NCBI GenBank assembly: GCA_016790285.1
Contig: JAEUPJ010000022.1
Location: forward strand, 62,001-126,000
Origin: Roseateles sp.
GTDB lineage: Bacteria > Pseudomonadota > Gammaproteobacteria > Burkholderiales > Burkholderiaceae_C
Direction of reading: 5' to 3'
DNA: 64,000 nucleotides
Numbering within the stretch: the stretch's first letter is position 1; the number at the start of each line of letters is the position of its first letter. A program made the translations under genes and the position numbers. The notes beneath the pieces are model-generated. The model was not told where the DNA came from. It did no database searches and saw nothing but the letters and a program-made list of their open reading frames with translations. Positions 8,764 to 17,291 of the stretch are shown piece by piece.

Positions 8764-9620
8764 GACCAGGCGCGCACCAGCAGGCCCAGGGCTTGCGCCG
8801 TCACGGCCGACAGCGTGTCCGTGGCGGCCGGCGAGTCCGACTGCAGCGCCACGACCACCCAGGGCGCGCGGCCGCCCGGCGGGAACACCAGCCCCACGTC
8901 GTTGACCGCGCCGCGCGCGCCGGTGCCGGTCTTGTCCAGCACGCGCCAGCCGGCAGGCACGCCGGCGTGGAGCCGCTTCAGGCCGGTGGTGGAGGCCTGC
9001 ATGTCGGCCCACAGCCGCGCCTGGCTGGCGCGCGTGAGGCCCGGGCCGAGCAGCAGGTGCTGCAGCGTGCGGGCGAAGGCGCGCGGCGTGCTCGTGTCGC
9101 GCGGGTCACCCGGCGCGTTCTCGTTGAGTTCGGTCTCCCAACGGTCCAGTCGCGTGACGTCGTCGCCCTGCGCGCGCAACCAGGCGGTGAAGCCCGCCGG
9201 GGTGTCGCAGCAGCGGCGCAGCAGCAGGTTGGCGCACGGGTTGTCGCTCTCGACGAGGATGCCTCGCACCAGGTCGGCCAGCGTGGCCCGGCCCTGCGGC
9301 AGCAGGCGGTCGAAGGCCGGCGAATGGCTGACACGGTCCGACGGCTGCAGCACGACCTCGTCATCCCAGCGCCAGCGCTGCGCGTCCACGCCCTGCGCCA
9401 CGCGCGCGGCGAGCAGCGCCTTGAAGGTGGAGGCCGTGGCGAAGCGCTCGTCCGCCCGGTGGGCCCAGGTGCGGCCGGTGCCGGTGTCCAGCGCGAAGAA
9501 GCCCAACCGGCCGCCCACGCGGCGCTCCAGCGCCAGCAGGTCCGCCCGGGTGGCGTCGGGGGCAGCGAGGGACAGGGCAGGCAAGGCTGCCGGCAGGGCG
9601 AGGAGGGCACGTCGATGCAT
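8760..9620 (-). CDS. bla: Class A beta-lactamase
   Basis: The product has 286 residues with an N-terminal hydrophobic signal (RRALLALPAALPALSLAA). All class A serine beta-lactamase motifs are present in order: S64-T-F-K67 (Ambler S70-x-x-K73), S125-D-N127 (SDN loop), E162-T-E-L-N166 (omega loop, Ambler E166-N170) and K230-T-G232. It should hydrolyse beta-lactam rings in the periplasm. No cysteine precedes the active serine, so the disulfide typical of class A carbapenemases is not indicated. It sits in native-looking DNA beside an AraC-GyrI regulator rather than on a mobile element, suggesting an intrinsic chromosomal enzyme. The substrate range cannot be predicted. Confidence 0.93.
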   Translation of the reverse strand: MHRRALLALPAALPALSLAAPDATRADLLALERRVGGRLGFFALDTGTGRTWAHRADERFATASTFKALLAARVAQGVDAQRWRWDDEVVLQPSDRVSHSPAFDRLLPQGRATLADLVRGILVESDNPCANLLLRRCCDTPAGFTAWLRAQGDDVTRLDRWETELNENAPGDPRDTSTPRAFARTLQHLLLGPGLTRASQARLWADMQASTTGLKRLHAGVPAGWRVLDKTGTGARGAVNDVGLVFPPGGRAPWVVVALQSDSPAATDTLSAVTAQALGLLVRAWS

Positions 9621-9708
9621 GCCGGGATTCTGGTGCAGCCACGCCTGCCCCGCGGTCGTGCACCGCCACCCCGTGCTGGTGCATCGGTTCGGCGGAGCCG
9701 TCTAAAAA

Positions 9709-9724
9709 CTGACCAACCCGTCAG
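9709..9724. promoter_or_regulatory. Operator-like inverted repeat upstream of the TonB receptor
   Basis: CTGAC-CAACCC-GTCAG lies in the 208-base divergent region between the beta-lactamase and the TonB receptor. The TGACC-N-GTCA pattern resembles TetR-family operators. No regulator is known, and it could serve either gene. Confidence 0.35.
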
Positions 9725-9828
9725 ACTCGCGCAACACCTGGCCGCCTGACGCCCGGCACGGCGCAGCCGCGTCCGCACAATCGCCGCCGGCCCTGCAGTT
9801 GGGGCCGATTTTTTTGGAGTCGCTGTCG

Positions 9829-12030
9829 ATGTACGCCCCCCGTTTGACCCTGCTGACCCTGGCGCTTGCCGCCGCCCTGCCGGCCCTCGCCCAGGAAGCC
9901 GCCAAGGACCGCAGCCAGCTCGATACCGTCGTCATCACGGCCGAGCGCCGTGCCGAGAACATCCAGGACGTGCCCAATGCCGTCAGCAAGATCAGCGGCG
10001 ACAAGCTCGACGTGCTCGCCTCCGGCGGCCAGGACGTGCGCTTCCTGTCGGGCCGGGTGCCGAGCCTGAACATCGAGTCGAGCTTCGGCCGCGCCTTCCC
10101 GCGCTTTTACCTGCGTGGCTACGGCAACACCGACTTCCGCCTGAACGCCTCGCAGCCGGTCAGCGTCATCGTCGACGACGTGATCCAGGAGAACCCCATC
10201 CTGAAGGGCTTCCCCATCTTCGACACCGCCGCGGTGGAAGTCGTCGCCGGCCCGCAGGGCACGCTGTTCGGCCGCAACACGCCGGCCGGCGTCGTCAAGT
10301 TCGACTCCGTCAAGCCCAGCCAGAAGCAGGACGGCTACGCCAGCGTCACGGTCGGCAACTACGGCACCTTGAACCTCGAAGGCGCGGCCAACCTGCCGCT
10401 GTCGGGCGACTGGGCCGCACGCATCTCCGCGCAGAGCCAGCGCCGCAGCGACTGGGTGGACAACACCGCCGCTGGGGCCGCCACGCCCAAGACCGAGGGC
10501 TACCGCGACACCGCCGTGCGCGCGCAAGTGCTGTACGAGCCGCACAAGCAGTTCAGCGCCCTGGCCAACCTGCACGTGCGTGACCTCGACGGCAGCCCGC
10601 GCCTGTTCCGCGCCAACGCCATCAAGCGCGGCACCAACGACCTGGCCGACGGCTTCAGCACCGACGCCGTCGCCTTCAACGGCGTCAACGAGCAGACCCT
10701 CAAGCAGACCGGCGGCAGCCTGCGCCTGAAGTGGTCGCTGCCCGAGCTCAACATCTACTCGATCACGGGCTACGAGCACGTGAAGCCGCTGTCCCGCGGC
10801 GACATCGACGGCGGCGTGCCTGGCCAGGCCGGCGTGCCCTTCCAGTCCGAGACCGGCAGCGCCATGAACGGCCACCGCCAGCTCACGCAGGAAGTGCGCC
10901 TGGAGTCCAACACCAGCGGCCCGCTGAGCTGGCAGGCCGGCGTGTACCTCTTCGACGAGAAGTACACGATCGACAACATCACCTACAACACGACGACCCA
11001 CGCCGACATCGACCACATCTACACCGCGCAGACCAACAAGGCCTGGGCGGCGTTCGGTTCGGTCAACTACGCCGTCAGCAACGAGCTCAAGCTGCGCGCC
11101 GGCCTGCGCTACACCAAGGACAAGAAGGACCTCTCCACCACCCACGCGGGCACGGGTCTCTTCAACACCTCGGCCGGCACCACGGCCAGCACGGACGACG
11201 GCAAGTGGAGCGGCGACCTGTCGGCCACCTACAAGCTCGACAACACCACCAACCTCTACGCCCGCTACGCCAACGGCTTCCGCGCCTCGTCGATGCAGAA
11301 CGCCTCGGCCTTCGCCGGCCAGTCGCAGGCCGGCCCGGAGAGCGTCAACTCCTACGAGATCGGTTTCAAGAGCGAACTGCTCAAGCGCACGCTGCGCCTG
11401 TCGGGCTCGGTCTTCACCTACACCGTCAAGGACCTGCAGCTCACCGCCGTGGGCGGCAGCAGCAACGCCACCCGCCTGCTCAACGCCAAGAAGGCCACGG
11501 GCAACGGCGCCGAACTCAACCTCGAGGCCCTCATCACGCCGGACTTCCTGGTGACCTTCGGCGGCTCGCTGAACAACACCAAGATCAAGGACGCGGCGCT
11601 CGGCGTGCCCCCGGGCGGCTCGCTGCGTGTCGGCACCGCCTTCCCGACGGTCAAGGACCCGATCGTCAACGGCAACGCGCTGGTGGACGGCAACGCCCTG
11701 CCCAACGCGCCAAAGTGGACCGCCAACCTGACCGCCCGCTACAGCATCCCGCTGGCCAGCGGCGACGAGGTCTACGTCTACACCGACTGGGCCTACCGCT
11801 CCAAGGTCAACTTCTTCCTGTACGAGGCCACCGAGTTCACCGGCAAGGCCCTCACCGAAGGCGGCCTGCGCGTGGGTTACCTGTGGGGCAATGGCAAGTA
11901 CGAAGCCGCCGGCTTCGTGCGCAACATCACCAACCAGGTCCGCGTGACCGGCGCCATCGACTTCAACAACCTGACCGGCTTCATCAACGAGCCGCGCAGC
12001 TACGGCGTGCAGTTCAAGGCGATGTTCTGA
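9829..12030 (+). CDS. TonB-dependent outer membrane receptor
   Basis: The product has 733 residues. It has a signal peptide (MYAPRLTLLTLALAAALPALAQ), a TonB-box-like LDTVVITAERR at about residues 32-42, a plug domain (IQDVPNAVSKISGDKL through AVEVVAGPQGTLFGRNTPAG) and a 22-strand type beta barrel ending in the outer-membrane terminal aromatic VQFKAMF. It imports a ligand with TonB/ExbBD energy. The substrate is unclear; iron complexes, cobalamin, sugars or polyphenols are all taken up by relatives. The start ATG 9829 has a TTGGAGT ribosome site; an in-frame TTG at 9799 is less likely. No FecIR-like regulators or siderophore genes adjoin it. Confidence 0.92.
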   Translation: MYAPRLTLLTLALAAALPALAQEAAKDRSQLDTVVITAERRAENIQDVPNAVSKISGDKLDVLASGGQDVRFLSGRVPSLNIESSFGRAFPRFYLRGYGNTDFRLNASQPVSVIVDDVIQENPILKGFPIFDTAAVEVVAGPQGTLFGRNTPAGVVKFDSVKPSQKQDGYASVTVGNYGTLNLEGAANLPLSGDWAARISAQSQRRSDWVDNTAAGAATPKTEGYRDTAVRAQVLYEPHKQFSALANLHVRDLDGSPRLFRANAIKRGTNDLADGFSTDAVAFNGVNEQTLKQTGGSLRLKWSLPELNIYSITGYEHVKPLSRGDIDGGVPGQAGVPFQSETGSAMNGHRQLTQEVRLESNTSGPLSWQAGVYLFDEKYTIDNITYNTTTHADIDHIYTAQTNKAWAAFGSVNYAVSNELKLRAGLRYTKDKKDLSTTHAGTGLFNTSAGTTASTDDGKWSGDLSATYKLDNTTNLYARYANGFRASSMQNASAFAGQSQAGPESVNSYEIGFKSELLKRTLRLSGSVFTYTVKDLQLTAVGGSSNATRLLNAKKATGNGAELNLEALITPDFLVTFGGSLNNTKIKDAALGVPPGGSLRVGTAFPTVKDPIVNGNALVDGNALPNAPKWTANLTARYSIPLASGDEVYVYTDWAYRSKVNFFLYEATEFTGKALTEGGLRVGYLWGNGKYEAAGFVRNITNQVRVTGAIDFNNLTGFINEPRSYGVQFKAMF

Positions 12031-12095
12031 AGCCCCTCGGCCAACCCGCCCGCTGAACCCGGGCCGGGCCGGTCGGTCCCCCGAGGGGGCGGCAA

Positions 12096-12120
12096 TCCTT
12101 GCCGGTTCGACCGGCAAGGA
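12096..12120. repeat. Perfect hairpin (11-bp stem, 3-base loop) downstream of the TonB receptor
   Basis: TCCTTGCCGGT, loop TCG, ACCGGCAAGGA. It lies 66 bases after the receptor stop. There is no T-run, so it is probably an mRNA 3'-end stabiliser or processing site. Its core GCCGGTTCGACCGGC resembles the element at 20261-20277. Confidence 0.6.
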
Positions 12121-12187
12121 CATCGCCAGTGCGTGCCGGCTTGGCGAACTGGCGTCGGACACAAGCAGCCCCTTCGCTCGTACAGCG

Positions 12188-12212
12188 AACGCCGCCCTCG
12201 GGCGGCGTTTTT
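12188..12212 (+). terminator. Rho-independent terminator after the TonB receptor
   Basis: AACGCCGCCC and GGGCGGCGTT pair around a tight TC loop and are followed by TTTTT (12208-12212). It separates the TonB receptor transcript from the PEP-CTERM gene at 12317. Confidence 0.8.
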
Positions 12213-12225
12213 CATGGCGCGGACA

Positions 12226-12240
12226 CTCATTCGGGGGGGC
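12226..12240 (+). promoter_or_regulatory. G-rich motif upstream of PEP-CTERM gene 1
   Basis: CTCATTCGGGGGGG lies about 80 bases before the start at 12317. Related sequences occur at a similar distance before the other two PEP-CTERM genes (19421-19436 and 24285-24300), with shared core CATYCGCGGGGG. It may be a common regulatory site. Confidence 0.35.
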
Positions 12241-12316
12241 TGGCCTGCGGCACGTGGCCCTCTTGGCGGCTGGTTACGGCGTATCCAAGGGTCATCCACG
12301 CTCACGCTGAACTGCC

Positions 12317-13072
12317 ATGCACCACACCATCCGCCGACTTCTCGCCCCGGTTACGCTTGCCGTGGCTGCCTTTGCGGTAGCACCCGCACAGGCCGCCCTC
12401 GTGACCCTTCGCATCCAGGGCCTCTACACCGCCACGAACAGCCAAGCCACGCTGAACTCGGCAGCTGCCAACGCCCTGGCGAATGTCGTCAACGGCGGCA
12501 CCAGCTGGAACCAGCTGCGCGACGTGCCCCTCACTCTGGCACTGGACATCGACGACCAGATGACGCGCACCCAACAGGCGTCAAACGTCTGGCTGTGGAG
12601 CTTCGACACCGTCCATGCCCTGCGCATCGACCTGGGCAACGCCCACTTCGAAACCGCTGCCGCTCCTGGCGCGAGCCTGGGTTACGTCAGCGTGGGCGCC
12701 ACGTCGGTGGACGTCGCGCCGGATCTCAGCAGCGGGATGCTGCTGCGCCTGGGCCAGCCCTGGACGCGCAGCGGCACGCCCGCTGCCTACAGCTTCCCCG
12801 GCGCCACGCCCCAGGTGTCGGGCCAGGGCCTGTATGAGCACCATTTCCGCACGGCACAGGACTTCAACGCCGGCAACCGCGTACTCGACTTCTGGGGCAC
12901 CCTGGCCAGTACCGACGCCTTGACGGGCGGCCTGCCCACAGGCCGCTGGCGCCTGACCGACTTCGAAGTCACGCCGCTGAACACCGGGCCTGTGAGCAGC
13001 GTGCCCGAGCCCTCGACGCTGAGCCTGTTCGTGCTGGCCATCGCCGCGCTCATGACGCTGCGTCGACGCTGA
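12317..13072 (+). CDS. PEP-CTERM sorting domain protein 1
   Basis: The product has 251 residues with a signal peptide (RRLLAPVTLAVAAFAVAPAQA). The C-terminal sorting tag is SSVPEPSTLSLFVLAIAALM followed by TLRRR: the PEP motif, a membrane segment and a basic tail. Such tags are cut by exosortase (EpsH/XrtA) and the proteins are exported to the surface or matrix, usually together with exopolysaccharide genes, none of which lie here. The body is beta-rich and has no recognised enzyme motif. Upstream lies the G-rich motif shared by the three PEP-CTERM genes. Confidence 0.88.
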   Translation: MHHTIRRLLAPVTLAVAAFAVAPAQAALVTLRIQGLYTATNSQATLNSAAANALANVVNGGTSWNQLRDVPLTLALDIDDQMTRTQQASNVWLWSFDTVHALRIDLGNAHFETAAAPGASLGYVSVGATSVDVAPDLSSGMLLRLGQPWTRSGTPAAYSFPGATPQVSGQGLYEHHFRTAQDFNAGNRVLDFWGTLASTDALTGGLPTGRWRLTDFEVTPLNTGPVSSVPEPSTLSLFVLAIAALMTLRRR

Positions 13073-13094
13073 CCTTGACCCGCGTCGACGGCAC

Positions 13095-13493
13095 TCAGCC
13101 CTTGGGCACGCGCCAGATGGCGCAGAGCTTGTTGCCGTCGGGGTCGCGCACATAGCTCAGGTGCATGGCGCCGAGCGCGCCTTCACGCAGGCCCGGCGGC
13201 TCTTCGATGGACGCACCGCCATGGGCCACGGCCACGTCGTGGAAGGTCTTCACCTGTTCGGCCGACTCGCACTTGAAGCCGATGGTGCCGCCATTGGCAT
13301 GGCAGGCCGGCTCGCCGTTGATGGGCTGGCTGATGCCGAAGGTGTTGCCGGCATGCCGGTAGAACACGCGCTGGTGGCCGGACGGCGCCGTGTTGCTGAC
13401 GCCTGCGGGTGCGCCGAGCACGGCCAGCACCGCGTCGTAGAAGCGCTTGCTGCGCTCGATGTCGTTGCTGCCGACCATGATGTGGTTGAACAT
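13095..13493 (-). CDS. VOC family protein (glyoxalase-like)
   Basis: The product has 132 residues from ATG 13493. It begins MFNHIMVGSNDIERSKRFYD and ends in YVRDPDGNKLCAIWRVP, the usual start and end of a VOC dimer subunit. HAGNTFGISQP and GGTIGFKCESAEQV lie between. This branch is commonly annotated as lactoylglutathione lyase-like, but the metal-ligand set is not complete enough to assign an activity. It converges with the PEP-CTERM gene upstream and has no clear operon partner. Confidence 0.85.
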   Translation of the reverse strand: MFNHIMVGSNDIERSKRFYDAVLAVLGAPAGVSNTAPSGHQRVFYRHAGNTFGISQPINGEPACHANGGTIGFKCESAEQVKTFHDVAVAHGGASIEEPPGLREGALGAMHLSYVRDPDGNKLCAIWRVPKG

Positions 13494-13579
13494 CGTCTGT
13501 CTCTTTGTGGAAGTGGGGAACGCGCCATTGTGGACAAGCGAGCGGGCCGCGGTGCGGTCGGCAGGCATGCCGCGCCAGC

Positions 13580-14986
13580 TCAGCGAAAGATCTTGCCCGG
13601 GTTCAGGATGCCCAGCGGGTCCAGGGCCGCCTTGACCGCGCGCATCATCGCCACGGCTTCTTCGCCAGTCTCGTCGAGCAGGAAGCCCTGCTTGTGCAGC
13701 CCGATGCCGTGCTCGCCCGTGCAGGTGCCCTCCAGCGCGATCGCCCGCGCCACCATCTGCGCGCTCAGCCGCTCGGCAGTCGCCAGCTCCTCGGGTTGGT
13801 TGGGGTCCAGCAGGTAGGCGAGGTGGAAGTTGCCATCGCCGACATGCCCGACGATGAAGTAGGGCAGCCCGGCCGCCTCGACCTCGGCGATGGACGCGTT
13901 GATGTTCTCAGCCAGGCGCGAGATGGGCACACAGGTGTCGGTCGTCACGGCGCGGCAGCCGGGGCGCATCTGCAGGCCGGACAGGTAGGCATGGTGGCGG
14001 GCCGTCCACAGCCGCGTGCGGGCCTCGGGCGTCGTGGCCCACTCGAAAGCCTCGCCGCCAAAGTCCGCCGCCACGTCCTGCACGACGGTGGCCTGCTCGG
14101 CCACGCCGGCCTCGCTGCCGTGGAACTCCATCAGCAGCATCGGCGCTTCCTTCAGGCCGAGCTTGTCGTGGGCATTGACGGCCTTGATGGCATTCGCGTC
14201 CAGCAGCTCGCAGCGCGCAATCGGCACGCCGAGCTGGATGACCTGCATGGCCGTGCGCACGGCGGCATCGATGCTCGGGAAGAAGCACACCGCTGCCGAC
14301 ACCGCTTCGGGCAGCGGGTGCACCTTCACCGTCAGCTCAGTGATGACGCCCAGCGTGCCTTCGCTGCCGATCAGCAGTCGCGTCAGGTCGTAACCCGCGC
14401 TGCTCTTCTTCGCGCGTGACCCGGTGCGCACGATCTCGCCGTTCGCGTTGACGAAGCGCAGGCCCAGCACGTTCTCGCGCATGGTGCCGTAGCGCACGGC
14501 GTTCGTGCCGCTGGCCCGTGTGGCCGCCATGCCGCCCAGGCTCGCATCGGCGCCGGGGTCGATGGGAAAGAACAGGCCCTCGTGCTTGAGTGCCTCGTTG
14601 AGCTGCTTGCGCGTGACGCCGGGTTGCACCGTCACGGTCAGGTCCTCGGCATCGATGCGCAGCACGCGGTTCATGCGCGACACATCCAGGCTGATGCCGC
14701 CGCGCACGGCCAGCAGATGGCCCTCCAGCGACGAGCCCGCGCCGTAGGGAATGACCGGCACCCGGTGCGCCGCGCACAGGGCCACCACGCGCGCCACCTC
14801 GGCCTCGGTGTCCGCAAACACCACGGCCTGGGGCGGCGGCACGTCGAACACCGATTCGTCGCGGCCATGCTGCTCGCGCACGGCCAGGGCGGTCGCGCAG
14901 CGGGTGCCGAACTCGGCCTGCAGCGCGGCCAGCAAGGCATCCGGCAGCGGCGCGGCCACGGCGTCCAGGGAGGCGGGCGCATTCAT
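13580..14986 (-). CDS. FAD-linked oxidase, D-lactate dehydrogenase (cytochrome) type
   Basis: The product has 468 residues. The N-terminal FAD-binding type 4 (PCMH) domain shows VIPYGAGSSLEGHLLAVRGG, IDPGADASLGGMAAT and LLIGSEGTLGVITELTVKVH. The C-terminal FAD-oxidase domain carries VGHVGDGNFHLAYL and the hallmark TGEHGIGLHKQGFL. This set is characteristic of D-lactate or D-2-hydroxyacid dehydrogenases that pass electrons to cytochrome c or quinones; glycolate oxidase GlcD is the nearest alternative, but no glcE/glcF genes adjoin. The start ATG 14986 follows AGGAGA. It is divergent from the cobalamin adenosyltransferase gene. Confidence 0.88.
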   Translation of the reverse strand: MNAPASLDAVAAPLPDALLAALQAEFGTRCATALAVREQHGRDESVFDVPPPQAVVFADTEAEVARVVALCAAHRVPVIPYGAGSSLEGHLLAVRGGISLDVSRMNRVLRIDAEDLTVTVQPGVTRKQLNEALKHEGLFFPIDPGADASLGGMAATRASGTNAVRYGTMRENVLGLRFVNANGEIVRTGSRAKKSSAGYDLTRLLIGSEGTLGVITELTVKVHPLPEAVSAAVCFFPSIDAAVRTAMQVIQLGVPIARCELLDANAIKAVNAHDKLGLKEAPMLLMEFHGSEAGVAEQATVVQDVAADFGGEAFEWATTPEARTRLWTARHHAYLSGLQMRPGCRAVTTDTCVPISRLAENINASIAEVEAAGLPYFIVGHVGDGNFHLAYLLDPNQPEELATAERLSAQMVARAIALEGTCTGEHGIGLHKQGFLLDETGEEAVAMMRAVKAALDPLGILNPGKIFR

Positions 14987-15163
14987 CCAGGGTCTCCTGA
15001 TCCAGATCAGGCGATTGTGTTGCACCGGGCCGCCCACAATGCCAGCATGGGCCTGCATCCGCACGCGGCGCCCGTGCACAAGCCAGGCTTTCACCGCAGC
15101 GGCCGGCGCCACTGAGCGCAGTTGCCGACAATGCCGGTCTCGCAACCCCTTGCAGACCGCCAC

Positions 15164-15748
15164 ATGGGCAACCGCCTCTCCCAGATCGCCACCCGCACGG
15201 GTGACGACGGCACCACCGGCCTCTCCGACGGCAGCCGCGTGCCCAAGACCCACCTGCGCGTGCAGGCCATGGGCGATGTCGACGAGCTCAATTCCAACCT
15301 CGGCGTGCTGCTGGCCGAGCCGCTGCCTGACGACGTGCGCGACCTGCTCGTGACCATCCAGCACGAACTCTTCAACCTCGGCGGCGAGCTCTCCTGGCCC
15401 GGTGGCACGTTGCTGAAGGACGCCGCCGTGCTGCGCCTGGACGAGGCGCTGGCGCACTACAACGAGCAGCTGCCGCGCCTGAAGGAGTTCATCCTGCCGG
15501 CCGGCACGCGCAGCGCGGCCATCGCCCACGTCTGCCGCACCGTGGCGCGCCGCGCCGAGCGGGCGGTGCTGAGCGTGGCGGCTGCCGAGCCGATCAACGC
15601 CGCGCCGCGCCAGTACCTCAACCGGCTGTCCGACCTGCTCTTCGTGCTGGCCCGCGTGCTCAACCGCGCCAACCTGGACGGCCTGGGTGGTGACGATGTC
15701 TACTGGCAGAGCGAGCGCATGAAGCGCCTGGACGCCGCCGAGAACTGA
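15164..15748 (+). CDS. Cob(I)alamin adenosyltransferase, PduO type
   Basis: The product has 194 residues when started at ATG 15164 (MGNRLSQIATRTGDDGTTGL), the usual PduO-type N-terminus; an upstream ATG at 15131 would add 11 residues. The enzyme transfers adenosyl from ATP to cob(I)alamin to make coenzyme B12. The ATP-binding N-terminal stretch TRTGDDGTTG and the helical motif RTVARRAERAV with YLNRLSDLLFVLAR are intact. I see no cobalamin riboswitch in the 177 bases upstream. The following GFA gene is 14 bases away and may be co-transcribed. Confidence 0.93.
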   Translation: MGNRLSQIATRTGDDGTTGLSDGSRVPKTHLRVQAMGDVDELNSNLGVLLAEPLPDDVRDLLVTIQHELFNLGGELSWPGGTLLKDAAVLRLDEALAHYNEQLPRLKEFILPAGTRSAAIAHVCRTVARRAERAVLSVAAAEPINAAPRQYLNRLSDLLFVLARVLNRANLDGLGGDDVYWQSERMKRLDAAEN

Positions 15749-15762
15749 AAGCCAGCACCCTC

Positions 15763-16179
15763 ATGAACATCACCGGCCAATGCCACTGCGGGGCCATCCG
15801 CTTCACTGCCCTCATCGACCCGGACAAGGTCTTCGCCTGCCATTGCAGCGACTGCCAGGTCATCTCCGGCGGGCCGTTCCGCGCGGTGGTGCCGGTGCCG
15901 GTCGAGCAGGTGCAGCTGCAGGGCACGGCCCGGCACTACGTGAAGGTGGCCGCCAGCGGCAACCGCCGCGCGCAGGCCTTCTGCGCCGACTGCGGCACAC
16001 AGCTCTACGCGACCGAGGCGGACACGCCGCGGGTGCTGAACATCCGCCTGGGCTGCGTCAACGAACGCGCGCAGCTGCCGCCCAAGGGCCAGGTGTGGCG
16101 CAGCTCGGCCATGCCGTGGCTGCACGACCTGGACGCCGTGCCCGCCTACACGCGGGGGCGCGACAGCCCGCTCGTCTGA
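15763..16179 (+). CDS. GFA family protein (CENP-V/glutathione-dependent formaldehyde-activating fold)
   Basis: The product has 138 residues. Zinc-ligand cysteines follow the family pattern: GQCHCGAIRF near residue 6, FACHCSDCQVISG near 25 and FCADCGTQLY near 73. Proteins of this fold bind two zinc ions and some bind glutathione; most have no proven activity. It starts 14 bases after the adenosyltransferase stop, so it probably shares that transcript. Confidence 0.88.
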   Translation: MNITGQCHCGAIRFTALIDPDKVFACHCSDCQVISGGPFRAVVPVPVEQVQLQGTARHYVKVAASGNRRAQAFCADCGTQLYATEADTPRVLNIRLGCVNERAQLPPKGQVWRSSAMPWLHDLDAVPAYTRGRDSPLV

Positions 16180-16182
16180 ACC

Positions 16183-16485
16183 CTAGCGCGGGCGCCGCAG
16201 CACCCGCCACGCAAGCCACGCCCAGCGCAAGCCGCGCCAGAAGCGGCTGCGCTGCTGCGGCCCGCTGGCCGCGAAGAAGGCAGCACCGCCGCCCGCGGTG
16301 GCCAGCACCAGGGGGTTGGACAGCAGGTTGCGCCAGGCATTGATCCGCACGGCCCAGCGGTCGGCACGACCGCCGAGGTCGTCCACCGCCAGCGCGGCCT
16401 GCCCGCGCAGCACCTCGGAGGCAAGCAGCAGGTTGGCCTTGCGCTCGGCGCGCGCCACCGGGTCGGCGGGGATCTTCGGGATCAT
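16183..16485 (-). CDS. YqjK-like small membrane-associated protein
   Basis: The product has 100 residues with one hydrophobic stretch (LLSNPLVLATAGGGAAFFAA) and a strongly basic C-terminus. Position and character match yqjK, the last gene of the yqjCDEK cluster of enterobacteria. Its start overlaps the yqjE-like stop (ATGA). The function is unknown. It converges with the GFA gene, only 3 bases apart. Confidence 0.65.
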   Translation of the reverse strand: MIPKIPADPVARAERKANLLLASEVLRGQAALAVDDLGGRADRWAVRINAWRNLLSNPLVLATAGGGAAFFAASGPQQRSRFWRGLRWAWLAWRVLRRPR

Positions 16486-16868
16486 GGGCCGGGCGAGCGC
16501 CGCAGCGCGTCGGCATCGGCCTTCAGTTCACCGATGCTGGCCTGGAACAGGCTGGCGGGCTGGTCGATCAGGCCCTTGACCTTCATCACCGCGACAACCG
16601 CCGCGGCCACCAGCACCACCGTGCCGCCGCCCAAGGCAAGCAGCCGGTGGCTGTCCCACAGCGCGACGGTGACCAGCAGGATCAGCATCAACAGGCCAAA
16701 GCCCGCCAGCAGCGCTGCGAGCACGGCCCACAGCAGCAGGCTGGCGATGCGCTCCTTCTCCTCCTGCGCCTCGATGGCGAACAGCTCCAGGCGGATGCGC
16801 CCGAGCGTCATCAGCGAGGCACCCAGGCGCCTCAGCGGCGCGGAGACGGGTTCGGTGTCGTCGCTCAA
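16482..16868 (-). CDS. YqjE-like holin-superfamily membrane protein
   Basis: The product has 128 residues and two membrane segments (ASLLLWAVLAALLAGFGLLM and a second near residues 75-95), preceded by an amphipathic RIRLELFAIEAQEEKERIA. This is the pattern of the YqjE/PF07332 family, annotated as phage-holin-like although it is a normal chromosomal inner-membrane protein. It is the middle gene of a yqjD-yqjE-yqjK-type operon. Confidence 0.8.
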   Translation of the reverse strand: MSDDTEPVSAPLRRLGASLMTLGRIRLELFAIEAQEEKERIASLLLWAVLAALLAGFGLLMLILLVTVALWDSHRLLALGGGTVVLVAAAVVAVMKVKGLIDQPASLFQASIGELKADADALRRSPGP

Positions 16869-16881
16869 GGGGTGCCTGGGA

Positions 16882-17190
16882 TCAGCGGCGGCCGATCAGC
16901 ACACCGAGGGCCAGGCCGACCGCGGCGGCGACGCCGATGGCCTGCCAGGGCTTGGCGTGCACATAGTCGTCGGTGGCGGTGGCGGCGTCCTTGGCGCGCT
17001 GGATGGCTTCATGCTGGGCGTCCAGCAGCTTGTCCTTGGCACCCGACAGACGGTCCTGGATGCGGGCGCGCAATGCCTTGACCTCGGTGTCGGCCTTGTT
17101 GGTGGTGGCCGTCATCAGCGCGTCGATGTCGTCCATCACGGCGCGGAAGTCGGAGGCCAGCTTTTCCTTGGCTTGGGCGGTGTCACTCAT
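16882..17190 (-). CDS. YqjD/ElaB (DUF883) family ribosome/membrane-tether protein
   Basis: The product has 102 residues. A long charged helix (EKLASDFRAVMDDIDALM and following) leads to the conserved DDYVHAKPWQAIGVAAAVGL and a C-terminal transmembrane anchor ending in GRR. In E. coli, YqjD and ElaB are C-tail-anchored inner-membrane proteins that bind ribosomes in stationary phase under RpoS control. It is the first gene of the three-gene operon. Confidence 0.85.
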   Translation of the reverse strand: MSDTAQAKEKLASDFRAVMDDIDALMTATTNKADTEVKALRARIQDRLSGAKDKLLDAQHEAIQRAKDAATATDDYVHAKPWQAIGVAAAVGLALGVLIGRR

Positions 17191-17291
17191 CTCAGGCTCC
17201 TCGTACAGGGTCAAACACAGGGCAAGCCTAACCCGATTGAATGCCGACGATATGACCCGCCTCAAATGACGCGGGGTTGTCCTACAAATGG

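Noticed and set aside
12241-12316. Sigma-54 promoter before PEP-CTERM gene 1
   Set aside because: No GG-N10-GC pair exists in the gap. A weak TGGCGTGGTCACAGC-like match before gene 2 lacks the TTGC part, so a common sigma-54 promoter is not supported.
13494-13579. Longer N-terminus for the VOC gene ending at 13095
   Set aside because: The extension from an upstream codon lacks a ribosome site and family members begin at MFNHIMV.
14987-15163. Cobalamin riboswitch before the adenosyltransferase gene
   Set aside because: No B12 box or GGGAA/GCNACTGT core is visible in the 177-base gap.
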